This document shows positions 1 through 8,604 of a stretch of DNA of 64,000 nucleotides, piece by piece. Positions within the stretch are counted from its first letter, which is position 1; each line of letters begins with the position of its first letter. The notes beneath the pieces are model-generated. The model made no database searches, was not told the origin of the DNA, and saw only the letters and a program-made list of their open reading frames with translations. The stretch is from Carpediemonas membranifera (taxonomy: Eukaryota; Fornicata): positions 1 through 64,000 of the forward strand of contig JAHDYR010000047.1 in assembly GCA_019828565.1 (NCBI GenBank), in the 5' to 3' direction. The translations under genes and the position numbers were made by a program.

Positions 1-37
1 TCGGAAGGTCAGGAACTGGGAGACGACACCCGCCGTG

Positions 38-270
38 TCACGCCTGGTCGTTGCCACGTAGCCTTTTGAGCTCGTCTAGACCTAGTACTGCGTTGAAAGC
101 GGCGTCGTCGGCACGAAGACGGCGAGGAGCCGCGGCTTTTTCCCCCACGAGGATGTTCTGGAGCTCTGAGTCCTTCATGTCCTCCGCGTAGACCCTGAAC
201 GTTCTCTTGAAGGGGGAGAGGCCCTTGATGCGGCGTACCGCCTCGGACTGGACGTCGGGCATCACCACGA
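38..270 (-). pseudogene. Element A: post-RNase H region of pol in a shifted frame
   Basis: This frame carries the sequence that follows the RNase H/connection region in element E: VVVMPDVQSEAVRRIKG here against IVLCPDLNSPEVRAIKR in E. In E this segment is in the same frame as RNase H, but in A the RNase H frame stops at 262 and the segment is read one base back. A single-base deletion (or a -1 offset) near 265-275 therefore breaks this copy. The frame ends at 38 and the recombinase gene would lie further left, outside the window. Confidence 0.6.
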
Positions 271-1945
271 CCACTGCAGACTTGGTATGCCTCGGATGTG
301 AGGCTGGTGAGAGGCGCGAATGAGGGCCAGTCGGTTGGCTACGGCTGGAAGAAGGGCGTATGGTGGTGCTGCGAAGACTCTCTTGCTGCGCCACTCCGAG
401 CTCATGCCGCTCTCGGCCAGCGTGAGCGAACGCTCGACGAAGCCGGGAAGTAGTAACTCCTTGTCCCTCCCACCAGTCACGTCGACCTCGAGAGGGCCCC
501 ACTCCTCCAGTATGGCAGCGAGGATCCCTCGTGGTGTCCGCCATTCCAGTCGCTGGTATCTCGACAGAGCATCTGCGGAGACATTGAGGTGCCCGCTGAC
601 GTGCTGGGCTCTCAGTGTGATCTGGCAGGCGGCCAAGCGGGAAAAGAGGGTGAGACAAGCGTCCTGGATCATCGGCGGGGCTCGCGTTGATCCCTGCTTG
701 TTCAACCAGGCGCAGGCGTTGCTGTTGTCGATGAATACGGTGATCTCCCTGTCCGTTAGATGTGGAAGGAGCGTCTCCACGGCGTTCGTCGCCGCAAAGA
801 ACTCTTTCACCGCAATGGACTCGTTCTGGAGCGGGCTGTTGGGGGAGACGGAGGAGGATACGATCGTCTGCTTGCAGCCGTCCCTGATAATGGCAGCTAA
901 GCCCTTTTCTGAGGCGTCCGACTGGATGTGGATGTCGATTGCCGGGCTTGCGCCCCACATGCTGATCAGGGAGTCGAAGGAGCGGGGAGGATGATCTTCG
1001 CTGCTCAGCAGTTGCTTCCAGTACGATAGGGCCATGAGGACGGCTTTCGTAAAGCCTTTCTCCGTCTCGGTGGCTGTCTGAAGAGGTCTCAGCCATGCGC
1101 GGCCGTCGGGGAAGCACAGAGATGCGAAGGATAGCTTCCCGATGAGGGATTGCCACCTCTTGTTGCTCATATTGCCTTCTATCAGCGCACTCTCGACCAA
1201 TTGGCGGTATCTGCTGCGCTTCTTCGAGTCTAGGGAAATGACCCGAGCAGCTGAGTCGATGCGCATGCCGAGGTATGTCAGGACTGTGGTGGGCTCTAGG
1301 ACTGACTTGTCGTGGTTGATGATAAAGCCTAGCTGATTCATGATGTCCAGGAGGCGCTGGCGCTCGCGCAGAAGGGCCTTCTTCTTCCCGAAGAATAGAA
1401 GGTCGTCCAGATAGACGGCAACTCCTACACCGCGGCAATGGCGCTTGATAATCTTCGCTACGGTAATCATGATCTTCTGGAAGTAGAATGGCGCCGCGGA
1501 CCATCCGAATGGGAGGACTGTGAACTGATAGTGGACGCCGCGGTGAATAAAGCCTAGGAGGGACTGCGATGATGGGTGAATGGACACGTGGTGGTAGCCT
1601 GCATGGAGATCTAGCGACATCATCATGTCTCCTGGCGCAAGGCTTAAAACTGCTCTCTTGGCACCGAACAAGCGGAACGTACGGCGCTCTTTGGAGACCT
1701 TGTTGAGCGGTATGAGGTTGTGGACTGCTCTCCATTTGTCTGTACCCTTCGGGACTGGAAAGAGAGGACATGTGAGCTTCGGTGGTGATGAGACGCGGTG
1801 TATGGCACCCGATGAGAGCATTTCGCGCACCAGCGGATCGAGCTTGGCTAAGTCCTTCTCTGGGAGATGGAATATTCGAGGATTGCTCGGTTGTTGTGTC
1901 AGTTCGATGGGTATGCCGTCGCCAACCCAAGAGACCACGTCGGAT
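262..1945 (-). pseudogene. Element A: reverse transcriptase-RNase H polyprotein (interrupted)
   Basis: The frame encodes a DIRS-type reverse transcriptase (catalytic box VAVYLDDLLF; FGWSAAPFYFQK upstream of it), then an RNase H-like domain (SDASEKGLAA, FIDNSNACAWLN, HVSGHLNVSADALSR) and the VDV...AAPPYALLP region typical of DIRS pol. The first 30 or so codons lie on the far side of element D at 6410-6511. Comparing the N-termini of A and E (VVSWVGDGIPIEL against VVSWLRDGVPIHL) shows that D entered between codons and that the frame matches once D and one copy of its 4-bp target duplication are discounted. The frame ends with a premature stop at 262. Confidence 0.8.
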
Positions 1946-2006
1946 TGTCATAAGGCATCCACGTCCGCAGTTTATGTAAATGTTCCAATCTCTTCGCCCC
2001 GGCACA
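1946..2006 (+). repeat. 5' LTR of element D (61 nt)
   Basis: Begins TGTCATAAGGC and ends CCCCGGCACA; repeated at 6349-6409. It is preceded by the target duplication GGAT. At 61 nt it is far shorter than usual Ty3/gypsy LTRs. Confidence 0.95.
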
Positions 2007-2014
2007 GTGATCAC
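2007..2014 (+). promoter_or_regulatory. Perfect palindrome at the 5' LTR junction of element D
   Basis: GTGATCAC directly follows the terminal CA of the LTR, exactly where a primer-binding site should begin. Elements B and C also have perfect palindromes at this position. Only 16 nt separate the LTR from the gag ATG. Function unknown; priming or genome-RNA dimerisation are possibilities. Confidence 0.6.
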
Positions 2015-2022
2015 TTTCCGAA

Positions 2023-3033
2023 ATGAATAATTGGATTCCGCCATCACTATCGGACTTCTCTAGAGAGTCCGTTCGCGCGTTCAAACGCGCCCTCACGTTC
2101 GCGCAGAAGCATGCTCCTACCACAACCGTCATAACGGCTTACGAGTGCCTCACCGAGGATCAAGTCAGTCATGTCCGATTTGTCCGCAACGTCGACGTCG
2201 AAGCACTCAACGACGCAGAACTTCTCGCCGAAATCACCGCTCTTTCTTTCCCGAGAACCCTTGAGAAAACCATCCAAGAAATCCGGGCCCTCACGCAGGA
2301 CCGAACCAAGTCCACGATCGAGGCCGTATCTCGTCTCATGGCTGAGACCGAGGAGCTGCGCTCCCACGCCCATGCCCTTCTCAACGCCGAGCTCGGCGCC
2401 AAGCCAGAGCCCGAGCCCGCCGAGGTGGATGAAGACGAGGCCGCCCTCAGCAAGGTCATCACCCAGAAGCCAGACAGCACGCCGAGTGAGCAGGACACCC
2501 CGAGAAAAGCCAGCCCCACCCGCGGACTCGATAAGATCATCGCCAAAGCTTTTATCGCCGCCCTTCGCCCGGTCTCACTTGCCAACCGTATTCAGCAAAA
2601 GTGGGACCTCTCTGGCGCCCGGGACATCGATAGCTTATTTGTGCACACGCGCGAGCTCATACTGCACGCCATTGACGCCCGTGAAGTCCTCGGAAGCGTG
2701 ATTCAAGACATATCCATCACATCCTCCAGCACGAGCTCCATCACGAGCTCCAGCACTGGCCCGAAACATAGCCAGAACGCCAACACCAGATCCCGCCGCG
2801 GCCCGCGACGCCAGACCGGCACCTCAGCCGCAACGCCAGCCCCAAGCGGCCAACAAACCGGCTCAGCCACAGCCGGCACCAGCTGCTCAGAAGCAGCAGC
2901 AACAGTCATCCCAGCAGCCACAGCCTCGCCCCGACGAGAGACGCGCTGGGAACATGGTGCTCCGGGACAGATCCAAGCTGATCAACTCTCGTCCAGGAGT
3001 CCACGAAGTCGAAGTCGCACACAATGCTTGTGA
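2023..3033 (+). CDS. Element D Gag-like protein
   Basis: This is the first ORF after the 5' LTR. The protein is largely helical and acidic-to-basic, about 230 residues of structured sequence followed by a low-complexity tail. No zinc knuckle is visible, unlike the Gags of elements B and C. The last part of this frame (after about 2700) becomes Ser/Thr/Arg-rich, while the +1 frame over the same stretch reads as a Pro/Gln/Ala-rich linker that leads straight into the protease. The real Gag frame probably leaves this ORF between about 2702 and 2950 by a +1 step. The call rests on position within the element. Confidence 0.65.
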   Translation: MNNWIPPSLSDFSRESVRAFKRALTFAQKHAPTTTVITAYECLTEDQVSHVRFVRNVDVEALNDAELLAEITALSFPRTLEKTIQEIRALTQDRTKSTIEAVSRLMAETEELRSHAHALLNAELGAKPEPEPAEVDEDEAALSKVITQKPDSTPSEQDTPRKASPTRGLDKIIAKAFIAALRPVSLANRIQQKWDLSGARDIDSLFVHTRELILHAIDAREVLGSVIQDISITSSSTSSITSSSTGPKHSQNANTRSRRGPRRQTGTSAATPAPSGQQTGSATAGTSCSEAAATVIPAATASPRRETRWEHGAPGQIQADQLSSRSPRSRSRTQCL

Positions 3034-3514
3034 TGATGCCTTTATCGAAGAAGTTGCCGCTTCAACTGCATTCTCAGTTAAGGGAGCTGTGAATGACCAA
3101 GAACAGGTGATATTGATCGATAGCGGCTCCGCAATCACGATCATCTCCACAACCTCCGTTAAGACGCTCCAACTCGTCACACATGAGCTTGAAAAGCCAT
3201 TTACTGTTCAGTCCGTTACCAATGAGCCCATCCTCATCACTCACTACGTCCAAGCGCGGATCACGTTGCCCAGCACATCTGGAAACGTCATCGTCGATCT
3301 CATCCTCTACATCATGACGCGCGCCACTGAACGTGTGCTCATTGGATGCGACGTGCTTCGCGCGCTCGGTTATCTCTCCGAGAGTGGCCTCCACATCCCA
3401 CTTCTTCCGGATTCACGCCCGGAGGACGCCACCGATGGCCTCCCACTCCACAAGTACCTCGACGCCCCCGTCGAGGCCGTCTCCCTCAAGCGAGTTTCAC
3501 ACCGACGCGTGTGA
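2702..3514 (+). CDS. Element D protease region (frame +1 to gag)
   Basis: The frame is open from 2702 and contains a retropepsin-type active site, LIDSGSAITIIS (the usual D-S/T-G signature), followed by the ILIT...VIVDLILYIM...VLIGCDVLRALGY strand and loop pattern of Ty3/gypsy proteases. There is no convincing independent start codon at the beginning of the frame; an ATG at 2954 lies just before the catalytic part. It lies +1 relative to gag and -1 relative to pol, so expression would need two frame changes or the sequence contains small insertions. It ends at 3514 and overlaps the start of the pol frame. Confidence 0.7.
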   Translation, partial: FKTYPSHPPARAPSRAPALARNIARTPTPDPAAARDARPAPQPQRQPQAANKPAQPQPAPAAQKQQQQSSQQPQPRPDERRAGNMVLRDRSKLINSRPGVHEVEVAHNACDDAFIEEVAASTAFSVKGAVNDQEQVILIDSGSAITIISTTSVKTLQLVTHELEKPFTVQSVTNEPILITHYVQARITLPSTSGNVIVDLILYIMTRATERVLIGCDVLRALGYLSESGLHIPLLPDSRPEDATDGLPLHKYLDAPVEAVSLKRVSHRRV

Positions 3515-6356
3515 GATACACGAGCTCTCCACCAAGGCCCAGACCGACGAGCTACATTCGATCCTCCGTCGGTTCGATCACCTATTCGACCCCGTCATAA
3601 GCAAACAGCCGTGCTCGTTTGCCCCTATGCGCATCCCGCTTTACGACAACGCCCCTCCGATCCGTCTTCGCCCGCGCAACCTACACCCGAAGAAGCTGGA
3701 GTGGCTGTTGCCATACGTCGAGCGCCTGCGCCAGGACGAGATCACACAGCCCTCTGAGGGGCCTTACGCAAGCCCCATCGTCCTGGTCGCAAAGGGCGAC
3801 GCCTACCGTCTCTGTATCGACTACGGCCGCCTCAACTCTTGGACAGTACCCGACCGGCACCCGATCCCCAACATGCGAGAACTCCTCAACCTCGCGTCGG
3901 GCTGCACACGCTTTGCGACGCTAGACCTGACGTCGGGCTACTGGCAGGTGGCCATGCACCCAGACGACGTGCCTAAGACGGCCTTCACCGCCCCGGGCGT
4001 CTTCGAGGAATTCCTCAGGATGCCGTTCGGCCTTTGCAACGCGCCTTCTCACTTCCAGCGGGAGATCGAAGGCATGCTCGCCCCACTGTTGTACAAGGGC
4101 GCCAACCCCTACATCGACGACATATTCATCTACGCCCGTGACGATGACTCCTTCCTACGCATTCTCCGCGACCTGCTCACACGCGCGGACGCTGCAGGCG
4201 TTCAGTTCAGCGCCAAGAAGGGAGTCTTCGGCACCACCAGCGCCAAGATTGTCGGCTTTACGGTCGACCAGGCCGGAGTACACGTCGACCCAGCCAGGAC
4301 CCAAGCCCTACGCGATCTACCTGCACCCACCAACGTCCACGAGCTTCGCGTAGTCCTCGGACAGTTCCAGTACCTCGCATCATTCGTTCCCCATACACGA
4401 CACGAGTACATGAGACCTCTCAACGATCTTCTGCAAAAGGACCGTCTGTGGGAATGGACAGCGGAGCACGACGCCGCTTTCGACGGCCTGAAGACCCTGT
4501 TCACTGACGATCTCTTTATCGCACATCCGGACGCCGACGCCGACTGGACGCTCGAGACAGACGCTAGCAACATCGGAGCAGGCGGCGTACTATGGCAGAC
4601 AAAGGACGACAAGACACAGGTCCTCGCCTACTTCTCTCACACATTCACGTCAACCCAGTCGCGCTGGGCCACGTGTGAGCAGGAGCTATTTGCCATTGTC
4701 TTTTGCCTTACACACCCGACCCTGTCACCCCTCCTACGCCTGAAGAGGTTCCTCCTACGGACCGACCACCGTAATCTTATTTACATGATCGCCAAGTCAT
4801 CCGAGAACGACAAGATCAACCGGTGGAGACTGACATTAGCAGACTACAAGTTCGATGTCGAGCACGTTCCCGGCCTACAGAACGCAGTCGCAGACGCGCT
4901 GAGCCGCTGCGGTCACTCGACCTCGCCCACTGTCGCAGCCATCACGACTGACTCCCGCTACCATGACACACTCATCAAACACCAGACAGACGACTCTACC
5001 GTCTCCAAGCTGACCGTAGACAGCGACGGTCTTCGCCGCAAGGACGGCCTCGTCGTCATCCCTACTTCAACCGTGTGCAGACCCCTCCGAAAGGAGCTGA
5101 TACAGATCGCCCACAGAGGACACCACGGCGCCAAGGCTACCATCGAACGCCTGAGAGCAGACGGCTATACCTGGACAGGCTGCACAGCAGATGTCGAGGA
5201 GTTCATCGCCTCATGTGACGAGTGCCAGAAAGCTCGCCTACGCAACTTCGCCGAGGCAGAGCTCCGCACAACAGCAGTGTACAAACCGTTCCACACTGTC
5301 GCAGTGGATACTATTGGTCCAATCCCGGCAGACGCAGTCGGCTCCAGATACATCACAGTTATGGTCGATATGTTTACTCGCTACACTGAGTTGGCCGCGA
5401 CGGACGAGAACACAGCTGATGCAGCGTCAGAGGCCCTCTGGCGCCAGGTGATTACCCGTCATGGGACTCCCCTGTTCATCAAGTCCGACAACGGGCCTGA
5501 GTTCACCGGCAACGTCGTCAAGGCCCTGCTCGAAAGCGCGGACATCACCCAGCAATTCACCCTCCCCTACCACCCTCAGTCGAATGGGCTGGTAGAGCGT
5601 CGTAACGCGGAGGTCATGAAGCATCTTCGCTGTTTGATCCTCCAATTCGACAAGTTCTCCCGTTGGAGCGACCTCCTTCCGGTAGTTCAGCTGCTGCTGA
5701 ACACAACCACCTGCAGCGCCACTGGGGTCACACCCCACGCCATGCTGTATGGAGACCAACTCGACCCCAGCTCCACAGTCGCTAGAATCCTCCGACCGAG
5801 CGACAATGACTCGCCCCTTGCCTCAGCCTCAGCCTACATCACTTTACTTCGAGCCCACCTCTCCAAGTTGACCTCTAGGGCGGCCGAGAAGCAGCGCGAG
5901 ACTGTAGACAAGCGCCTCGCCAAGGCCAACGCCGACCGCCAGCCGACTAGCTTCAAGGAAGGCGACCTCGTCCTGCTCAACCGGACGAAGACCCCAAAGC
6001 TGCATGGCTTCGCCGGCCCGTTCAAGATTCTCGCCATCAAGGACAACAACACCCTTCAGCTGGTCGACCTTTTCGAGAGCGCCCCCTTCATGGCTCACGT
6101 AGACCAGGTCCTTCCTTTCAACACCAAGTCGGGGCTCAGCCGCCTGAAGAACCTCGCCGCCTCCGACGAGCAGACGTACGTCGTGCAAGGCATCGAGAAG
6201 CACCGTCGCCGCAACGGCACACTGCAGCTCCTCGTCTGCTGGGAGGGCGACTACGATCCCACATGGGAACCCGCTGACGGGCTCCGCCACGTCACTGCGG
6301 CACGTGACTACCTCAAGTCCCACAAGCTCAAGCTTAAGGGGGGTAGGATGTCATAA
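3333..6356 (+). CDS. Element D Pol: reverse transcriptase, RNase H, integrase, chromodomain
   Basis: A single open frame; the usable part starts near 3485, where it takes over from the protease frame by a +1 step. In order: RT with LRPRNLHPKKLEW and the catalytic box PYIDDIFIY; RNase H (LETDASNIGAGGVLW, RTDHRNLIYMI, NAVADALSR); integrase with an HHCC zinc region (HRGHHGAK...CDECQ) and the DDE triad (VAVDTIGP, SDNGPEFTG, E in GLVERRNAEV); and a C-terminal chromodomain-like segment (YVVQGIEKHRRR...LLVCWEGDYDPTWEP). The stop lies inside the 3' LTR. All catalytic residues visible by eye are intact. Confidence 0.93.
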   Translation: MCSLDATCFARSVISPRVASTSHFFRIHARRTPPMASHSTSTSTPPSRPSPSSEFHTDACEIHELSTKAQTDELHSILRRFDHLFDPVISKQPCSFAPMRIPLYDNAPPIRLRPRNLHPKKLEWLLPYVERLRQDEITQPSEGPYASPIVLVAKGDAYRLCIDYGRLNSWTVPDRHPIPNMRELLNLASGCTRFATLDLTSGYWQVAMHPDDVPKTAFTAPGVFEEFLRMPFGLCNAPSHFQREIEGMLAPLLYKGANPYIDDIFIYARDDDSFLRILRDLLTRADAAGVQFSAKKGVFGTTSAKIVGFTVDQAGVHVDPARTQALRDLPAPTNVHELRVVLGQFQYLASFVPHTRHEYMRPLNDLLQKDRLWEWTAEHDAAFDGLKTLFTDDLFIAHPDADADWTLETDASNIGAGGVLWQTKDDKTQVLAYFSHTFTSTQSRWATCEQELFAIVFCLTHPTLSPLLRLKRFLLRTDHRNLIYMIAKSSENDKINRWRLTLADYKFDVEHVPGLQNAVADALSRCGHSTSPTVAAITTDSRYHDTLIKHQTDDSTVSKLTVDSDGLRRKDGLVVIPTSTVCRPLRKELIQIAHRGHHGAKATIERLRADGYTWTGCTADVEEFIASCDECQKARLRNFAEAELRTTAVYKPFHTVAVDTIGPIPADAVGSRYITVMVDMFTRYTELAATDENTADAASEALWRQVITRHGTPLFIKSDNGPEFTGNVVKALLESADITQQFTLPYHPQSNGLVERRNAEVMKHLRCLILQFDKFSRWSDLLPVVQLLLNTTTCSATGVTPHAMLYGDQLDPSSTVARILRPSDNDSPLASASAYITLLRAHLSKLTSRAAEKQRETVDKRLAKANADRQPTSFKEGDLVLLNRTKTPKLHGFAGPFKILAIKDNNTLQLVDLFESAPFMAHVDQVLPFNTKSGLSRLKNLAASDEQTYVVQGIEKHRRRNGTLQLLVCWEGDYDPTWEPADGLRHVTAARDYLKSHKLKLKGGRMS

Positions 6357-6409
6357 GGCATCCACGTCCGCAGTTTATGTAAATGTTCCAATCTCTTCGC
6401 CCCGGCACA
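6349..6409 (+). repeat. 3' LTR of element D (61 nt)
   Basis: Appears identical to 1946-2006. It contains the pol stop codon (6354-6356) and is followed by the target duplication GGAT (6410-6413). Confidence 0.95.
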
Positions 6410-6511
6410 GGATGGCGCTCCCAAGCGCCGCCACGCGGCCACTGAGTGGCGGAGAGAACCCGCTCGACGGGTTGTGGGGAGTGGTGGTTCGGTTGATTGA
6501 TGGTCTTGCAC
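6410..6511 (-). pseudogene. Element A: N-terminal piece of the RT-RNase H ORF, separated by element D
   Basis: Begins with an ATG at 6511, just after the gag-like stop (6514), and encodes about 33 codons ending ...VAAWRRLGAPS at the element D boundary. The same segment in element E reads WPVWARLGASPE immediately before VVSW. The gag-pol spacing in A (a few bases) differs from E (about 29 nt). Confidence 0.75.
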
Positions 6512-6513
6512 AA

Positions 6514-7008
6514 TTAGTTTTTTCTGGGGCGCTTATCGCTCTTGGGGGCGACTCTGGCACTGGAGCGGGCCTCTGCGATGAGGACGGTGAGGCTCTCGGA
6601 ATCACGGATCCTGGAACGTCGGGCTCTGACGTAGTCCTTGACTGCGTCGGCGTAGTGAAAGCCATTGATGTCCTTAATGAGGAGAAGCTCATGACGGAGC
6701 ATTAGCTGAAGCTTGATCGTCTCGGTTGTCCAGCTCGGGTGGAGGACGATGTCCCTGTAGAGCATCTGCAGCCATTCGGACTCGTTACGCATGGCTAGTG
6801 AGTCCGGGTGGCGCCACTCCAGCGACATTAAATCTCGAAGCGTCAATAACTCGCCTGTTAGTTCGTTGATGCGCTTCTGCGGATCTGGGATCTTCTCTGC
6901 TTCAGGCGTGCGGTCCCCGGTGTTGTTCTCGGTTTCTTCAGCCATCTGGCCGTAATTGATTCGATCCCGATTCGTTCGGCTCGAATAAATCGAATCAGGC
7001 AGATCCAT
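6514..7008 (-). CDS. Element A Gag-like ORF1 protein (164 residues)
   Basis: A short basic-ended protein upstream of the RT ORF, in the position and size range of the ORF at 60570-61097 in element E. Both have a charged N-terminus, a helical middle (RNESEWLQMLYRDIV here; EAKWLRRVMVIVNAL in E), and a Lys/Arg-rich tail (KSDKRPRKN here; GFHKKHKK in E). No zinc knuckle. The assignment as Gag is by position and by this resemblance. Confidence 0.65.
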   Translation of the reverse strand: MDLPDSIYSSRTNRDRINYGQMAEETENNTGDRTPEAEKIPDPQKRINELTGELLTLRDLMSLEWRHPDSLAMRNESEWLQMLYRDIVLHPSWTTETIKLQLMLRHELLLIKDINGFHYADAVKDYVRARRSRIRDSESLTVLIAEARSSARVAPKSDKRPRKN

Positions 7009-7050
7009 CGCCCATGCTCCATTATCTCACGCCGGAGCTGACGTCTCCAT

Positions 7051-7123
7051 TCGATCATAGTATAGGTGGTTAGTATATCGCGCTGTCACCGCGGAGACCC
7101 GGGTTCAAGTCCCGGTGATCGAG
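7051..7123 (+). tRNA. tRNA-Asp (GUC anticodon)
   Basis: The 73-nt sequence folds into a full cloverleaf: acceptor stem TCGATCA/TGATCGA (7 perfect pairs), D-arm with GGTGGTTAGTA, anticodon stem TCGCG/CGCGG closing the loop CTGTCAC with anticodon GTC, and T-arm CGGG-TTCAAGT-CCCG. The discriminator base is G, and a TTTT terminator for RNA polymerase III follows at 7125-7128. There is no intron. It sits within 45 bp of the gag start of element A, on the opposite strand. Confidence 0.95.
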
Positions 7124-7128
7124 CTTTT

Positions 7129-7144
7129 GCAGACATTTGTCTGC
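7129..7144. terminator. Perfect inverted repeat after tRNA-Asp
   Basis: GCAGACATTTGTCTGC, a 7-bp stem with a 2-nt loop, lies directly after the T-run that ends the tRNA gene. It could be a chance palindrome, part of the pol III termination region, or the end of element A. The rest of 7145-7596 (about 450 nt) shows no gene; it contains one further small hairpin around GCCCGG/CCGGGC near 7347-7370. Confidence 0.35.
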
Positions 7145-7596
7145 GACCTTAAACTGCGCGTATCCTTAACCTGCTAGTTTCTCAAAATGAGGAGTACTCT
7201 GCGAGTGAGAGGCGCATAGATGCGTTGACGCGACTCCGGCGCGGGGAGCGTGGACGCAAAATTCGTTTGATCGATTTTGGCGCGGTGTCGCAAGTCAGGG
7301 ACAGAAGCTTGAACAGCGCAAACCTTCGTGCGAGCCAGCACTGCCCGGTTCGGACCCAAGCCGGGCGAACATTAGAGGCACGTTTGAGATCAAACCACCA
7401 GTAAATGTTCTACCCCCATTGGTTGTACCTGCAAGCAGGGTTAGAAGTGATGCCGTTGGCATCCCCATTAACCGAGGTCTTGAGTCGCCCAGGTGCATTT
7501 CAGACCATTCATGTCCTCCACACGGCAGTCAGCTACAGCCTGCTCAGTCCAAATTCACATTGCATCACCATAGCTTGGCCATCTATCCGGAAGTAT

Positions 7597-8604
7597 TTAC
7601 ATGCGTGGGCGGAGGACGTTAGGGCACTCCTCATTGCTTGTGACCTGCGCAAGGTTGGTCAGTGTGGTCTCAGAGATGGCCACGAGAGCCTCTCTCGTCA
7701 AGAAGGCCTGGTGACCGGTGAACAAGACGTTGTGGCATGCCGACAGCCGTCTGAACACGTCATCCGGGATGACCTCGTTCGACTTGTCCTGGAAGAAGAG
7801 CTCGCTCTCTTCTTCGTATACGTCGAGGCCGAGTGCGCCGATGGTGCCATCCTTCAGCGCCTCGATGGCGTCAACCGAGTTCAGCAACGCGCCTCGACTG
7901 GTGTTGATGACCATGACGCCCTTCTTCATCTTGGCGAACGCCTCGGCGTTGAGAAGATGGTAGTTAGCCTCAAACAGGGGGCAATGAAGAGTAATGACGT
8001 CGGACTGTCTGAACAACGTGTCGAGGTCGACGTACTCGGCGCCAAGCTCCTCAGCGGCCGGGTTGACGTAGGGATCGTGCACTAGAAGCTTCATACCAAA
8101 CCCGCGAAGGATCCTCGCGGCGGCAATGCCGATTCTGCCGGTGCCGACGATGCCGACAGTCTTGCCAAAGAGGTTGAAGCCGACTAGTCCGTCCAGGTTG
8201 AAGTTGGCGTCCCGAGTACGCTGGTACGCCTTGTGTGTCTTCCTGTTGAGGGTAAGCATGAGGGCTACCGTGTGCTCGGCGACGGCCTCGGGGCTGTAGC
8301 TCGGGACGTGGACGACAGTCATGCCTAGCTCGTGGGCAACGGACAGGTCGACGTTGTTGTAACCTGCACAGCGAAGGGCGACGATGGAGGTGCCATGGGC
8401 GTGGAGTTCGCGGAGGATCGGGGCGGAAAGGTCGTCGTTGACGAAGACGCAAACGGCCTGATAGCCGTATGCAAGAGGGATAGTCTTGGAGTTGAGGGCA
8501 ACATCGAAGTAATCGATGTCGAAGTTGAAACGGTCTTCTTTCTTGTTGCTGTGATCGAAGGACTCGCGATCAAACGTCTTTGTGCCAAAGAAAGCAATCT
8601 TCAT
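7597..8604 (-). CDS. ldhA: D-lactate dehydrogenase (bacterial fermentative type)
   Basis: A 335-residue NAD-dependent 2-hydroxyacid dehydrogenase that reduces pyruvate to D-lactate and regenerates NAD+ in anaerobic glycolysis. The Rossmann motif GIVGTGRIG lies at about 151-159; catalytic residues are R237 (NTSRGAL), E264-266 (VYEEE) and H298 (TGHQAF). RCAGYNNVDL, YQRTRDANF and RRLSACHNVLFTGHQAFLT are signatures of the enterobacterial LdhA family rather than of serine-pathway PGDH. Length matches the family. The start at 8604 (MKIAFF) fits the family; an in-frame ATG lies upstream at 8646. The strong bacterial character suggests lateral acquisition (inference). Confidence 0.93.
   Translation of the reverse strand: MKIAFFGTKTFDRESFDHSNKKEDRFNFDIDYFDVALNSKTIPLAYGYQAVCVFVNDDLSAPILRELHAHGTSIVALRCAGYNNVDLSVAHELGMTVVHVPSYSPEAVAEHTVALMLTLNRKTHKAYQRTRDANFNLDGLVGFNLFGKTVGIVGTGRIGIAAARILRGFGMKLLVHDPYVNPAAEELGAEYVDLDTLFRQSDVITLHCPLFEANYHLLNAEAFAKMKKGVMVINTSRGALLNSVDAIEALKDGTIGALGLDVYEEESELFFQDKSNEVIPDDVFRRLSACHNVLFTGHQAFLTREALVAISETTLTNLAQVTSNEECPNVLRPRM

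Larger units (their letters stand above)
1942..6413 (+). mobile_element. Element D: complete Ty3/gypsy LTR retrotransposon inserted into element A
   Basis: The element proper is 1946-6409, bounded by 61-nt direct repeats that start TG and end CA, and flanked by a 4-bp target duplication GGAT (1942-1945 and 6410-6413). Between them lie gag, protease and a pol with the order RT, RNase H, integrase, chromodomain, which places it with the chromovirus-type Ty3/gypsy elements. A purine-rich run (6337-6348) sits just before the 3' LTR and would serve as the polypurine tract. The pol stop codon (6354-6356) lies inside the 3' LTR, and gag starts only 16 nt after the 5' LTR, so the element is very compact. 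The two 61-nt LTRs look identical by eye, suggesting recent insertion. Confidence 0.93.
1..7050 (-). mobile_element. Element A: DIRS/Ngaro-like tyrosine-recombinase retrotransposon, split by element D and cut by the left window edge
   Basis: Minus-strand order is gag-like ORF (7008-6514), RT-RNase H ORF (6511-6410, then 1945-262 after removal of element D) and the post-RNase H region running off the left edge. The RT has the YLDD box and the compact RT/RH style of DIRS-type elements, and it matches element E (59.4-64 kb) region by region; E also shows the tyrosine recombinase, which in A would lie beyond position 1. No LTRs or terminal repeats are visible. The 5' (right) boundary is not defined; it must lie between the gag start at 7008 and the tRNA-Asp at 7051, unless the tRNA is inside the leader. 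The copy is dead: split by D and frameshifted near 265. Confidence 0.8.
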
